From positions 434,001-498,000 of the forward strand of contig CAKOXT010000001.1 in the NCBI GenBank assembly GCA_934130285.1: 64,000 nucleotides of DNA, in the 5' to 3' direction. Each line of letters starts with the position of its first letter. The first letter of the stretch is position 1. Positions 6,370-16,079 of this stretch are shown in pieces. The translations under genes were made by a program, and so were the position numbers. Below the pieces are notes generated by a model. It did not search any database. It saw only the letters and a list, made by a program, of their open reading frames with translations, and had not been told where the DNA came from. The DNA comes from an uncultured Clostridia bacterium. Lineage in GTDB: Bacteria > Bacillota > Clostridia > TANB77 > CAG-508.

Positions 6370-8379
6370 TTAAATATTTCCACCGTCTGTCATATTATAT
6401 GTTTCTCCTTTAGCTGTACCACTTACTGGCACACTTAGTTGTTTGTATGTTTTTCCGTCTGCTGATATGCATATTGTTCCAATGTATGACCAATGATCAA
6501 CAACAAGCCATCTTACATCAAATATATAATATTGTTTTCCTGCACTATCTTTTCCCCAACCTGAATATGTATATCCTATATTATATCCAGTTTCTTCTGA
6601 TGTAGTTCCCCATGTTTTTTCAGCTAATTTTTGTGCTTGGTCTTTTCCTATTGCTCCTTTTTCTGTTGGTTCGTCAGATGTATTTGTTGATGTTGATATA
6701 GTTGCTGAAGGCGTTGGTGTTGTACTTGGTGTTGGTGTTACGCTTTCTTCTTTGTAGCTTTCCATATAATGTTTTATTGCTTTTCCACCTTTGAATGTTA
6801 GCTCTGATGTTTTATATCCGTTTGTTATGTTTACTATTACTGTTTGTATACAGCTCCACTGTCCACCTGCATGTTCGAATTCACCTAATATGCATAATTC
6901 ATTTTTATCATTAATGTATACTTTTAATTTTTCTATACTTTTTTTGATTCCGTCTTGCCATCCTGTTACTGTTTTATCATCATATAACGTACTCCAATTT
7001 GTTCCTAGTGCTGCTTTTTCTTTTGCTACTAGTGTATCATAATCTTTTCTTACTGCTTCTGTTGCTTTTGTTATTATTTCATCTTTACTTGAATTGTATT
7101 GTTTTATTAAATCTTCACTACTTATTTTGTTTAGTGTTTGTAAGTCAATATTATATGTGTCTGCTGTTATTGTTTCATTTCCGCCACTCCATACTAATAC
7201 TGATAATACTGATTTATTTATTGTATATGAATAAGAAATTTCTTCTGTTTCATATCCAACTTGGTCATAATAATTTGATGAGTTCATGCTGTCGCTAAAT
7301 CCATATTTTTTCTTTATTTCTGTATTCATTGCTGCGACGTCTGTTGAATCTATGTTAATACATGGATACTCATATGTATTTCCATTTATTGTTTTTGTTG
7401 CTACTGAATAAACTATTTCTTTGCTATTATCTAATTTTTTAACATTCTTTAATGTTTTTACAGCTTCAACTTTTTCTTTTACTTCATCTGTTATCATATC
7501 GTCAGTATCAACATAATCTTTTTTAGCTTCTTCAAAAACTTTTTCTTTATCTTTTTTACTTGCGTCTTTGTCAAAGTCTACTTTTTCACTGTAATTTTCA
7601 TCAACTTCTACGCAATCTGTATTTTTTGTTAATTTTACTTCTTCTGATTTATATTCTTTATTCTCTAAATTTAAATCATAATATTTTGATGAGTTGTCTG
7701 CTTGTTTTTCAACAGCATACCAAACATAATCATCTTTATTTGCATCATATACTAGTTTTAACTCAAAATCTTTGTCTAATGATACTTTTATTGTATCAAC
7801 TTCATTTTTGTCGTTTATCTTGTATATATTTGCAATGTATTCTTTTGCATTTTTTATTCCATAAATGATTAACTCTGGTATTTTATCTCTATCCAAATCA
7901 CATAATTGAATTTTTTGATTATCCATATCGTCTAATTTGTTTTTATCGTTTAGAACTTCAAGATATACATCTCCCCATTCTAATTTGCTTTGCTCTTTTG
8001 AATTGTCATCTCCATTTTCTGACATGTAGTACCATACTCCTGCGCCAGCTCCAGCTAATAGTACAATTATTATAGCAATTACTAATATTATTTTCTTTTT
8101 GCTTTTTTTCTTGCCATTCTTTTTAGCTTCTTTAGACTTTTCTTCTGTTTTGTCTTTTTTATTTTTTTCTGGTTGTTGTGTTTCTTCAGCTTTTGGCTCT
8201 TCTTCAACTGATTTAGATTTTTCAGCTTCTTCTATTGCTCTTTTTTCTTCTTCAGCTTTTTTTGCTTCTTCATTTTTTTGAGCTTCTAGTTCTTTTGTCG
8301 CTTCTTCTATGTTTGCTCCGCATTTTGTACAGAATTTTGAGTTATCTGCAATTTTTTCATTACATTTAGGGCATATCAT
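6370..8379 (-). CDS. Zinc-ribbon, coiled-coil, membrane-anchored protein with RsiV-like ectodomain
   Basis: A 669-residue protein. Residues 3-20 are a zinc ribbon (CPKC...CTKCG). Residues about 25-95 are an almost pure Glu/Lys/Ala coiled coil, then a membrane helix at about 96-119. The large outer part includes residues near 330-540 that resemble the DUF4163/DUF3298 pair found in RsiV-type proteins (SYSYTINKSVLSVLVWSGG). A Thr/Pro/Ser linker (TPTPSTTPTPS) precedes a C-terminal domain of about 75 residues. Its N-terminal plan is repeated in the gene at 59386-60708. Ligand and role are unknown; sensing or envelope stress are possible. The ATG follows CGGAGG. Confidence 0.65.
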   Translation of the reverse strand: MICPKCNEKIADNSKFCTKCGANIEEATKELEAQKNEEAKKAEEEKRAIEEAEKSKSVEEEPKAEETQQPEKNKKDKTEEKSKEAKKNGKKKSKKKIILVIAIIIVLLAGAGAGVWYYMSENGDDNSKEQSKLEWGDVYLEVLNDKNKLDDMDNQKIQLCDLDRDKIPELIIYGIKNAKEYIANIYKINDKNEVDTIKVSLDKDFELKLVYDANKDDYVWYAVEKQADNSSKYYDLNLENKEYKSEEVKLTKNTDCVEVDENYSEKVDFDKDASKKDKEKVFEEAKKDYVDTDDMITDEVKEKVEAVKTLKNVKKLDNSKEIVYSVATKTINGNTYEYPCINIDSTDVAAMNTEIKKKYGFSDSMNSSNYYDQVGYETEEISYSYTINKSVLSVLVWSGGNETITADTYNIDLQTLNKISSEDLIKQYNSSKDEIITKATEAVRKDYDTLVAKEKAALGTNWSTLYDDKTVTGWQDGIKKSIEKLKVYINDKNELCILGEFEHAGGQWSCIQTVIVNITNGYKTSELTFKGGKAIKHYMESYKEESVTPTPSTTPTPSATISTSTNTSDEPTEKGAIGKDQAQKLAEKTWGTTSEETGYNIGYTYSGWGKDSAGKQYYIFDVRWLVVDHWSYIGTICISADGKTYKQLSVPVSGTAKGETYNMTDGGNI

Positions 8380-8400
8380 AATTTTTTCCTCCGTTTCTTA

Positions 8401-10107
8401 TTACATTTTATCTGGCATTTTGATACCTAATAATGATGCTCCTGTTTTTAATACTACGCCTACTGCATATGTTAGGTATGTTCTTGCATTTTTAACTTTT
8501 TCATCATCTACTAAAACTTTATTATCATTATAGAAATTGCTATAATTTTGAGAAACTTCTATTAAATATCTTGCAAGTATTGCTGGCTCGTTTTTCTCTG
8601 CAGCCATTTCAAGTGTTTCTTGGAATGCATATAATGATTTCAAAACTTTTATTGATGATTCATCTGTTAATTGTGAAAAATCAACTTCTGAAAGTTCTGG
8701 AACTCTTCCAACTTTCTCTAATACACTCTTTGTTCTTACATATGTATATTGAATATATGGTCCTGTTTCACCTTGGAAATTTAATGCTGTATTCCAGTCA
8801 AATATTTGGTCCTTAGTATTAGTTGTTGATAAAGTATTAAATATTATTGCTGCAATTCCAACTTTCTTTGCTACTTCATCTTTATTTTCTAGGTCTGGAT
8901 TTTTGGCTGTTATTATTTCTTTGGCTTTTTCAATTGTTTCATTTATTAGGTCTTCTATTTTTACTACATTACCTAATCTTGTTGACATTTTTCCAGTTGG
9001 TAATTGAACCATTCCATATGATATGTGTTTTAGACCTTTTGCATATTTCTCATCAACTAAGTATTTTGCAACTTCAAAGATTTGTTTGAAATGTAAATTT
9101 TGTTCATATGCAACTACATATAAGCATTTATCAAAATCATATGTACGTGCTCTATAAAGTATTGCAGCTAAGTCTCTTGTTGCATATATTGTTGAGCCAT
9201 TTGCTTTTTGGATTATGCATGGTGTTTCTATTCCTGCATCTGTTAGGTCAACAATTTTTGCTCCTTCTGAGTCTGTTAATTTGCCTTTTTCTTCTAATAT
9301 TTTTATTACTTCGTCTGTTTTATCTGCATAAAATGCTTCGCCATTTAATGAATCAAATTTTACATCTAAAACATCATAGATTTTATCGAATTCTTTTAAA
9401 CTTAGATCTTTGAACTGATTCCATAAATCAGTACAATATTTATCTCCATTTTCTAAAAGTCTAAAGTTCTCTCTACAATTTTCAAGTACTTGCTCATCTT
9501 CTTTGCATAAATTGTTTATTCTTACATACATGTCCACCATTTTATTTATTGGATCTTCTGTCAAATCATATTCAGTTCCCCACATTTTGTAAGCTTCTAT
9601 CATTTTCCCAAATTGTGTTCCATAATCTCCTAAATGATTTACACCTATTGTATTATATCCTAAATACTTGTAAATCTTATATAAAGCACTTCCTATTAAT
9701 GTTGTTCTTAAATGTCCTATGTGGAAAGGCTTAGCAATATTTGGTGAAGAATAGTCAATTACTATGTTCTTACCATTACCTTCATTGCTTTTTCCGAAAT
9801 TTTCTTTTTCTGTATTTATCTCTGATAAAACTTCTTTTACTAATTGTTCGTTATTTATATAAAAGTTTAAATATCCAGCCTTATCTTCAATTTTTTCAAT
9901 ATATTCGTCTGGTGAGATTTTTTCTCTTATTTCTGTTGCAATCATTACTGGTGATTTTTTTAATACTTTTGCTAATTTAAAGCATGGGAATGCATAATCT
10001 CCCATATCACTTTTAGGTGGTATTTCTATATATGTCATTATTTCGTTTTTGTCTAATTGTGTTGCATTAGCTATTTTTTCTGCTATTAGTTCGTTATAAT
10101 TTATCAT
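8401..10107 (-). CDS. argS: Arginyl-tRNA synthetase
   Basis: A class I aminoacyl-tRNA synthetase of 568 residues that attaches arginine to tRNA-Arg. The N-terminal additional domain (first ~110 residues) is followed by the HIGH-type motif in SSPNIAKPFHIGHLRTT, and the KMSKS equivalent reads GKMSTRLGNVV, where the second K is replaced as is common in ArgRS. The C-terminal DALR anticodon-binding domain ends in GIKMPDKM. The ATG at 10107 is preferred since AAAGGA lies 9 bases before it; an ATG three codons upstream overlaps this site. It ends 21 bases before the zinc-ribbon gene on the same strand. Confidence 0.95.
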   Translation of the reverse strand: MINYNELIAEKIANATQLDKNEIMTYIEIPPKSDMGDYAFPCFKLAKVLKKSPVMIATEIREKISPDEYIEKIEDKAGYLNFYINNEQLVKEVLSEINTEKENFGKSNEGNGKNIVIDYSSPNIAKPFHIGHLRTTLIGSALYKIYKYLGYNTIGVNHLGDYGTQFGKMIEAYKMWGTEYDLTEDPINKMVDMYVRINNLCKEDEQVLENCRENFRLLENGDKYCTDLWNQFKDLSLKEFDKIYDVLDVKFDSLNGEAFYADKTDEVIKILEEKGKLTDSEGAKIVDLTDAGIETPCIIQKANGSTIYATRDLAAILYRARTYDFDKCLYVVAYEQNLHFKQIFEVAKYLVDEKYAKGLKHISYGMVQLPTGKMSTRLGNVVKIEDLINETIEKAKEIITAKNPDLENKDEVAKKVGIAAIIFNTLSTTNTKDQIFDWNTALNFQGETGPYIQYTYVRTKSVLEKVGRVPELSEVDFSQLTDESSIKVLKSLYAFQETLEMAAEKNEPAILARYLIEVSQNYSNFYNDNKVLVDDEKVKNARTYLTYAVGVVLKTGASLLGIKMPDKM

Positions 10108-10187
10108 AATTATCATTCCTTTATATATAAAGAAAATTACTATCTAAAATTTAAATAGTAATAATCTTTTGTAAATTTGTTATTTTA

Positions 10188-11330
10188 TTAATCTCCTAGG
10201 CAAATTCCTATATCTCTTGCTGTCTTTACTAAGTCGTGATCCATAGTAACTAATCTTACGTTACTATCTTCTGTTCCTCCTTGAACAGCTCCTAATTCTT
10301 TGTTGTTTCCAACAACTTCTTCTAGTGGAACATATGTTAGTTTTCCATTTTGAATTACGGTTAATACTCCAAATTTTTCTTCCATTGCAAGTTCCATTGC
10401 TTTTGCTCCGTATTTTGTTGAAAGAACTCTATCATATGCTGTTGGTGTTCCACCTCTTTGCATATATCCTAACACTGTGCATCTTGCTTCAAGACCTGTT
10501 AGTTCTTGTAATTCTTTTGCTACTTTTGGTCCAATTCCACCGAATTTTATGCTTATTCCAGCTTGTGCATCTATGCCTTCAGCTGAATGAGTTTCATTTT
10601 CTCCATCTTTTGACATTGCACCTTCTGATACTACTACTATACTAAAGTTTTTGCCTTTAGCTTGTCTACGTTTTATAGCTTCAGCTGCCTTGTTTATATC
10701 ATATGGTATTTCTGGAATTAAAGCTACGTCTGCTCCTCCTGATATAGCTGATTCTAAAGCTATCCATCCTGCAAATCTTCCCATAACTTCTAATACCATT
10801 ATTCTGTTGTGTGTTTCTGCTGTTGTATGAAGTCTATCTAAAGCTTCTGTTGCAACTGATACAGCTGTGTTATATCCAAATGTTACATCTGTACATGCTA
10901 CATCGTTATCTATTGTTTTTGGTACACCAATTGTGTTAATTCCTTTTAAAAATAAATCTCTAGCTGACTTTTGTGTACTATCTCCACCTAAAGTGAATAC
11001 ACAGTCAAATCCTGCGTCTTTTACATTTTGAACACATCTGTCTGATAAATCTTCATATGTTACTGTTCCATCTTCGTGTTCTACTTTGTAATGGAATACT
11101 ATTGCATTTGTTGAAGATCCTATTATTGATCCTCCTTTTGCTAAAATTCCTGATGCTTTTTCACTGCCATCTAATCTTATATAGTTATTTGTTACTAATC
11201 CTCTATATCCATCGATATATCCATAACATTCAATTCCGTTTGTTTCAGCTGTTCTTACTATTGCTCTTATTACAGCATTAAATCCTGAAACATCTCCTCC
11301 GTTAGCTAAAATGGCTACTTTCTTAATCAT
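10188..11330 (-). CDS. pfkA: 6-phosphofructokinase, mixed-type (phosphoryl donor uncertain)
   Basis: A 380-residue phosphofructokinase that phosphorylates fructose 6-phosphate in glycolysis. The donor site reads GGDST (115-119) and the fructose-phosphate site PKTIDND (137-143). In this family a Gly after GGD with Gly before TIDND marks ATP use, while Asp and Lys mark pyrophosphate use. Here the first is Ser and the second Lys, so the donor cannot be called from the motifs. The MGRFAGWIAL and CTVLGYMQRGG segments are normal. The ATG follows GGGAGGA. The upstream gene is a small membrane protein; the pair may be co-transcribed. Confidence 0.9.
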   Translation of the reverse strand: MIKKVAILANGGDVSGFNAVIRAIVRTAETNGIECYGYIDGYRGLVTNNYIRLDGSEKASGILAKGGSIIGSSTNAIVFHYKVEHEDGTVTYEDLSDRCVQNVKDAGFDCVFTLGGDSTQKSARDLFLKGINTIGVPKTIDNDVACTDVTFGYNTAVSVATEALDRLHTTAETHNRIMVLEVMGRFAGWIALESAISGGADVALIPEIPYDINKAAEAIKRRQAKGKNFSIVVVSEGAMSKDGENETHSAEGIDAQAGISIKFGGIGPKVAKELQELTGLEARCTVLGYMQRGGTPTAYDRVLSTKYGAKAMELAMEEKFGVLTVIQNGKLTYVPLEEVVGNNKELGAVQGGTEDSNVRLVTMDHDLVKTARDIGICLGD

Positions 11331-11353
11331 CTTATTATTCCTCCCTTAATGAC

Positions 11354-11926
11354 TTATTTTTCTACAATTACATCATCTTTGTCTTCTGATTTTTTTGTTT
11401 TTATATATTTATAAAGAGTATATATTGCAAATGGAATTTGACCAAAAATACCTATAATAATCAATGGTATATACAATAAAGGTAATAATATTATCAATAC
11501 AAGTATTCTCATTGCTATACTTAACCATTTTTTTATATCTGGTGTTTTTTTCTGAATTATCCAACCTGTTAGTATAAAATACATCATTATTGCGATTATT
11601 GGTCCAGAATATGAAAGTGTAATTAATATAATTTGTGCTATCTTAGGATATTTAACTATTGAATTATATGTTTCTTGAGTTTCTTGTATGCGTTGTAGAG
11701 CATCTTCCTTTGACTCATATAATTCTTGACCTGATCCCTTTAATTCTTCTAGTCTTTGAGCATATTCCTCACTTGGGATAGCTTGTAGAATTTCAACTGT
11801 TTCATCTATTTCAGTGGCTTTTTCTGAAATTATTTTTTGTGATGCGTTTGCAATTATCGCTGCTACAATTAAAATTACTAACATTATGATTAATCTTTTT
11901 TTGTATTTTGTGGATTCTAAATTCAT
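11354..11926 (-). CDS. Small membrane protein with extracytoplasmic coiled coil
   Basis: A 190-residue protein I do not recognise. One membrane helix at about 11-29 is followed by a charged helical segment (30-95, Glu/Lys/Gln rich), then three hydrophobic stretches (about 97-122, 133-156, 157-170) and a basic-acidic tail. The layout suggests a helical domain between the first helix and a membrane-embedded C-terminus. It lies between spoIIIAH and the phosphofructokinase gene on the same strand. Start chosen at ATG after TAAGGAG. Confidence 0.5.
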   Translation of the reverse strand: MNLESTKYKKRLIIMLVILIVAAIIANASQKIISEKATEIDETVEILQAIPSEEYAQRLEELKGSGQELYESKEDALQRIQETQETYNSIVKYPKIAQIILITLSYSGPIIAIMMYFILTGWIIQKKTPDIKKWLSIAMRILVLIILLPLLYIPLIIIGIFGQIPFAIYTLYKYIKTKKSEDKDDVIVEK

Positions 11927-11994
11927 ATTTTACTACTCCTTATCCATTTTTCAACTATTAAATTATATTATATATAATTCCATTTTGCAATAAT

Positions 11995-12594
11995 TTATTT
12001 ACTAGTTATATTAATATTTTTACCTTCTATTTGAAATTCTCTTTCTATAATATTTTGGATTTGTGCCACTTGTTCTTGAAGTAATACATCACTTCGTACA
12101 ATTACACTTACACCACTATTATTTTTGAAAATTACAACATTTTCGAACCCTTTCATTTTTATCAAACTTTCTGCTGTTTGAATTGTCTTTTTTTCATTTG
12201 TTATATTGGCAATTTCATTTTGGGCTATTGCTTTTTGATCACTTGATATATTTGTGTTTTCTAATATTTTTTCATATATTTCTACATTTTCTGAATATGT
12301 ATTATCTCTTGCCATTCTTGCTTCTAAAAAGTAATCTGTTTCAGCACTTGTTTCAATTTCTTCTGATGGATTTTCTGTTGTAGTATCTGTTGTAGCATCT
12401 TCTTCAATTACATCATTACTGCTTACAAGAGTTGCTTCCCCTAATGATGATTCTGAATAATTTTGAATATCTGCTATTCTGCTATACTCTTTTTTTATAA
12501 TTGGATTATAGCTAAAAAAACCTACTAACATAAAAAATATAGCAAGTAATCCAAGCAAAACTTCTTTCTTTTTTATTATTGCTATTTTCTTCAT
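11995..12594 (-). CDS. spoIIIAH: Stage III sporulation protein AH
   Basis: The last gene of the spoIIIA operon, 199 residues. A single N-terminal helix (about 12-30) anchors it in the mother-cell membrane; the C-terminal 90 residues form the ring-building SpoIIIAH/EscJ-type domain (VVIFKNNSGVSVIVRSDVLL). In B. subtilis it binds SpoIIQ from the forespore to form the channel that keeps sigma-G active. The ATG follows AGGAAAGG; the longer TTG-started form is unlikely. It has an acidic linker (VIEEDATTDTTTENPSEE) that should be flexible. Confidence 0.88.
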   Translation of the reverse strand: MKKIAIIKKKEVLLGLLAIFFMLVGFFSYNPIIKKEYSRIADIQNYSESSLGEATLVSSNDVIEEDATTDTTTENPSEEIETSAETDYFLEARMARDNTYSENVEIYEKILENTNISSDQKAIAQNEIANITNEKKTIQTAESLIKMKGFENVVIFKNNSGVSVIVRSDVLLQEQVAQIQNIIEREFQIEGKNINITSK

Positions 12595-12646
12595 ATTTAT
12601 CCTTTCCTGGAGATAATTGTAATTTATCTCCATTATTTTATTTTTA

Positions 12647-13216
12647 TTATTTCATTTCAAACACTTGTATTTTATGTACTGCCAATCCTGTTGCAGCTTC
12701 AACAGCTTGAGTTATACTTTCTTTTACAGCTGTATTCTTTGCTCCCTTGGCAATAATGATTGCCCCTTCCATTTTAGGATAAACAATTTTTTCAGTAATT
12801 ATTTCTTGATTACTATCTGATACTACTTCTTTTGTTGTATCATATGTTTCAGTATTTCTTTCTCCACCTTCTGTATCCTTTTCCTTTGTAGAACTTTGTG
12901 AAGAGCTTTCATTATATATAGGGACTATTTTTTCAGTTTCGCTATATGTAATCAAAACTTTGACATCATCTACGCCTTTTATTTTACCTAATATTTCTTC
13001 TAACTCTTTTTCTACATCTCTCTGTTTTGTTTTTTCTTCCGCTTCTTGTGTTCTAATATTATTACTAACATTTTGTTTTTCCTTACCTTTAAATATATTA
13101 TTAATTGCATATAATGTTACTAATAACACAATAATTGCAAATACTAAATTTTCTATTTTCTTTTTATTAGCCTTATCATCCTTTTTTACAAGTGCTGTTA
13201 TCTTTTCTTTAATCAT
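12647..13216 (-). CDS. spoIIIAG: Stage III sporulation protein AG
   Basis: A 189-residue protein of the mother-cell-to-forespore channel. One membrane helix (about 25-42) precedes a ring-building domain containing LEEILGKIKGVDDVKVLITY and a late GAKNTAVKESITQAV stretch typical of SpoIIIAG. The ATG overlaps the stop of spoIIIAF (ATGATTAA), which implies translational coupling. A Ser/Thr/Glu-rich insertion (SSSQSSTKEKDTEGGERN) sits between the strands of the ring domain, matching the extra beta structure seen in this family. Confidence 0.88.
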   Translation of the reverse strand: MIKEKITALVKKDDKANKKKIENLVFAIIVLLVTLYAINNIFKGKEKQNVSNNIRTQEAEEKTKQRDVEKELEEILGKIKGVDDVKVLITYSETEKIVPIYNESSSQSSTKEKDTEGGERNTETYDTTKEVVSDSNQEIITEKIVYPKMEGAIIIAKGAKNTAVKESITQAVEAATGLAVHKIQVFEMK

Positions 13217-13778
13217 TAGATTTCTCACTTTCTGATATTGAAATTTTGTCTTTTTCTATTTCATAGTCTTTTTCAATATCTTCTACTAATTTTTTTATCT
13301 CATCTTGACTAATTTCTTCATTTGAATTTATCTGAATTTTGTTAATAGAAATTCTCCCTTCTGCATTTTGCTTTTTTCTTTTTATTTGCATTTCTATTTT
13401 CTCTATTTCTAAATTATCATTTTTGTAGCTCACTTCTGAATTTATTTTTATTAATTCATACTGTTTTTCATTTAAATATTGATTCAATTCTTCTTTTAAT
13501 TTTATTTTATATGTACTTTCTATTTGTTTTTCATAATTTATTGTATTTTCATATTGAATTGCATTATTTGTGTTTTCGACGGCCACACTTTTAAATTCTA
13601 AACTGCTTATTTTATTGTTTATTAAAGGTGTTATAACTACATATAGTATAAATATTCCTAGTATGATTTTTATATATTTTTTATATGAACTTTGACTCGG
13701 CAAAATCATTTCAACGACAACAATTATTATTAACGCAACTATTAATTGTTCTGCCCATGATACTAAAAACTCAATCAT
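13209..13778 (-). CDS. spoIIIAF: Stage III sporulation protein AF
   Basis: A 189-residue protein. Two membrane helices at about 6-26 and 34-52 (LVSWAEQLIVALIIIVVVEM, then IILGIFILYVVITPLI) are followed by a soluble mixed alpha/beta domain, the normal SpoIIIAF plan. It works with AG and AH in the feeding-tube complex. The stop overlaps the spoIIIAG start. Spacing of 12 bases to spoIIIAE upstream supports a single operon. Confidence 0.9.
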   Translation of the reverse strand: MIEFLVSWAEQLIVALIIIVVVEMILPSQSSYKKYIKIILGIFILYVVITPLINNKISSLEFKSVAVENTNNAIQYENTINYEKQIESTYKIKLKEELNQYLNEKQYELIKINSEVSYKNDNLEIEKIEMQIKRKKQNAEGRISINKIQINSNEEISQDEIKKLVEDIEKDYEIEKDKISISESEKSND

Positions 13779-13790
13779 TTTTTCTCCTTA

Positions 13791-14930
13791 TTATGATGGA
13801 ACTCCTAATTTCATCGTTATTGTAAATCCTATTATTAGCATAATTACAACCGTTGTAATTGAGGCTAATAGGACTTTACAAGAATCTCCCATTTCTTCTA
13901 ACACATAAACTATTTTCTCATCGGCTACTATTTCAGCTAATCCACTTATTAAATATATAAATAATGTTGTTAGTCCTACTCGTATTAGTGGCACAGCTGC
14001 TATAAATATGGTTCCTATCACGCCTAATGTTCCTACTGCATTCTTTATAATATTAGTACAGCCAAGTACTGATTCTACTGTATCACCTAAAATTTTTCCT
14101 ACAACTGGTACAAATGTTGATACTGCTGTTTTTGTAGTCTTACTTGTGAATTGGTCTACCCCTTGTCCAAGATTACTTTCCAAACTTAATACGCATGTAA
14201 ATATTGTTAAAAATATACACAATATCCATATTATTGTTGACTTCATATATTTTGATAATCTATTCATGTGGACTTCATCTGATATGTTTGAAATTATCCC
14301 AATAACTGTTGCTACTATTATTATTGGAATCAATATTTGATTAATAAATGTTGTAATAATATTTATTGATACTAATATTACTGATTGAATCCCTGTTGCA
14401 GCTGTAATATTACCGGTTGAAATACTTAAGCTTATAAATAATGGTAATAGCATATATGTAAAGCTTGATATTGTTTCAAGAGTCTCTTTAACTATTTGTA
14501 AAATATGTGTGTAAACTTCCATTAGTGCAGTAATTAAAATAATGATTTGAACAAAATGTCCTATCTTTCCAGTTTGATTATTTCCTAGATTTTCACTAAT
14601 GTTTTTCATTAGCCCATAAATTATGATTATTAGTAATATTGATACTAACATTTTTAATGATTCTTTTAACTCTGTTCCTAAAATTTTTCCAACTGTATTT
14701 ATTATTATATTCTGTGAAAGGTTTCCTTTAAGTGATTCTTCAAAAATTGTATTAAAATCTATATTATTTTTTGTATCTTTTTCTGCTTTATCTATAATTG
14801 AATTAATGTTCATATCTTGTATTTGACTTTGGATTAATTCCTCTTGCGTAGTTTGTTCAGTGGCGTAAATTACATTTGATACTGGTGCAAATATACAGTA
14901 AATTATTATTATTAAAAATTTTTTCTTCAT
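13791..14930 (-). CDS. spoIIIAE: Stage III sporulation protein AE
   Basis: A 379-residue polytopic membrane protein with a probable cleavable N-terminal signal (KKKFLIIIIYCIFAPVSNVIYA), then a soluble helical portion and about eight membrane segments. Short conserved stretches such as STFVPVVGKILGDTVESVLGC and TLFIYLISGLAEIVADEKI are characteristic of SpoIIIAE, the likely membrane platform of the channel. The gap to spoIIIAD is 16 bases. Confidence 0.92.
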   Translation of the reverse strand: MKKKFLIIIIYCIFAPVSNVIYATEQTTQEELIQSQIQDMNINSIIDKAEKDTKNNIDFNTIFEESLKGNLSQNIIINTVGKILGTELKESLKMLVSILLIIIIYGLMKNISENLGNNQTGKIGHFVQIIILITALMEVYTHILQIVKETLETISSFTYMLLPLFISLSISTGNITAATGIQSVILVSINIITTFINQILIPIIIVATVIGIISNISDEVHMNRLSKYMKSTIIWILCIFLTIFTCVLSLESNLGQGVDQFTSKTTKTAVSTFVPVVGKILGDTVESVLGCTNIIKNAVGTLGVIGTIFIAAVPLIRVGLTTLFIYLISGLAEIVADEKIVYVLEEMGDSCKVLLASITTVVIMLIIGFTITMKLGVPS

Positions 14931-14946
14931 ATTTTTACCTCATACT

Positions 14947-15330
14947 TTATAAAAGGTTTAGTAAGGTTTCTAATAAAGACATTATAATTGGAACTGACAT
15001 GCTTAAAATTAGTATTTTTCCTCCTAAATCAATTTTAGAAGCAATTGCTGATTCTCCACTATCTTTACAAATTGATACCGCAAATTCTGTTAAGATCGAT
15101 ATTCCTGTAACTTTCAATAGTATATTAATAAAACTGCTACTAATATTTAATTTACCCGAAAGTATATGTATTAAATTTATAAATTCAGACAGCTTGTCTA
15201 CTGCTAAAAAAAATATCACTATTCCTACTATTATAGACACATATATTTTAAATTCTGGTTTATATTCTTTTAAAATTCCTGCAATTATTACTCCTGTTAA
15301 GCCTATCCCTATAATTTGAATTATTTCCAT
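14947..15330 (-). CDS. spoIIIAD: Stage III sporulation protein AD
   Basis: A 127-residue protein with four membrane helices. The segment ISILTEFAVSICKDSGESAIA is the family signature. With SpoIIIAC it forms the small membrane components of the channel complex. The gap to spoIIIAC is 12 bases. Confidence 0.92.
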   Translation of the reverse strand: MEIIQIIGIGLTGVIIAGILKEYKPEFKIYVSIIVGIVIFFLAVDKLSEFINLIHILSGKLNISSSFINILLKVTGISILTEFAVSICKDSGESAIASKIDLGGKILILSMSVPIIMSLLETLLNLL

Positions 15331-15342
15331 AAGCGCTACTTC

Positions 15343-15537
15343 CTATAAATTAAATAATGTTCTTACTGTAGTAAAAAGTTCACTTATTTCATTTATTACT
15401 ATTGATAGTACAATTACTATACCTGCTAATGTTGTCATCATTGCTTGATCTTCTCTTCCCGCCCTTACTAAAACTTGATTTAGTACAGCAACAAGGATTC
15501 CTATTGCAGCTATTTTAAATAATAAATTTATATCCAT
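15343..15537 (-). CDS. spoIIIAC: Stage III sporulation protein AC
   Basis: A 64-residue protein with two membrane helices, full length for the family. LVRAGREDQAMMTTLAGIVI between the helices is the typical conserved loop. Placed between spoIIIAB and spoIIIAD as in all known operons. Confidence 0.92.
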   Translation of the reverse strand: MDINLLFKIAAIGILVAVLNQVLVRAGREDQAMMTTLAGIVIVLSIVINEISELFTTVRTLFNL

Positions 15538-15566
15538 ATTTGCACTTTCCTTTCTTACAGTATTGT

Positions 15567-16079
15567 TTAAATTAATATAATAACTAAACCAACTCCTAAA
15601 ATTACACCAAGCTTTTTGTACATTGTTTCATTTTTATCTTTATCAATCTTGGCTTTTTCTATTTGTCTTTCTAATAATTCATTAACAAAATTTATTTGAT
15701 TAATCTGACCTTCTTTATTAGTTTTTCCAAGCAATATTCCAAATTCTTTTAATACTTTTTTGTCTTCTTTTTTCAAGCTAAGTTCTATGGTTTTTACTTG
15801 ATTTTTCCATGCTTGTTCTGCACCTTGTTCTTTTATATTATCAGCAACATTTTTAAATAGTTCTGATATTGAATATGTAGAAATTTCCGCAATTTCAGTA
15901 AATATTTCTTCTAATGGTTCATATGTGTATTTGATTTTATTTTCTATTATTTTAAAATCGTTTTTTAGTTCGTCAAGTTCCTCTAGCCTATATCTATATT
16001 TTTGAGATAATAAAATTCCAATTTTAGCTGAACATATAATTATCCCAATCGCTAAAATAATTTTCAAAATCATAAACAT
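15567..16079 (-). CDS. spoIIIAB: Stage III sporulation protein AB
   Basis: A 170-residue protein with membrane helices at each end (about 3-22 and 155-170) and a helical, charged middle, the SpoIIIAB plan (structurally related to GspF-like domains). FGILLGKTNKEGQINQINFV is a recognisable family stretch. Its start overlaps the stop of spoIIIAA by 10 bases. Confidence 0.88.
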   Translation of the reverse strand: MFMILKIILAIGIIICSAKIGILLSQKYRYRLEELDELKNDFKIIENKIKYTYEPLEEIFTEIAEISTYSISELFKNVADNIKEQGAEQAWKNQVKTIELSLKKEDKKVLKEFGILLGKTNKEGQINQINFVNELLERQIEKAKIDKDKNETMYKKLGVILGVGLVIILI

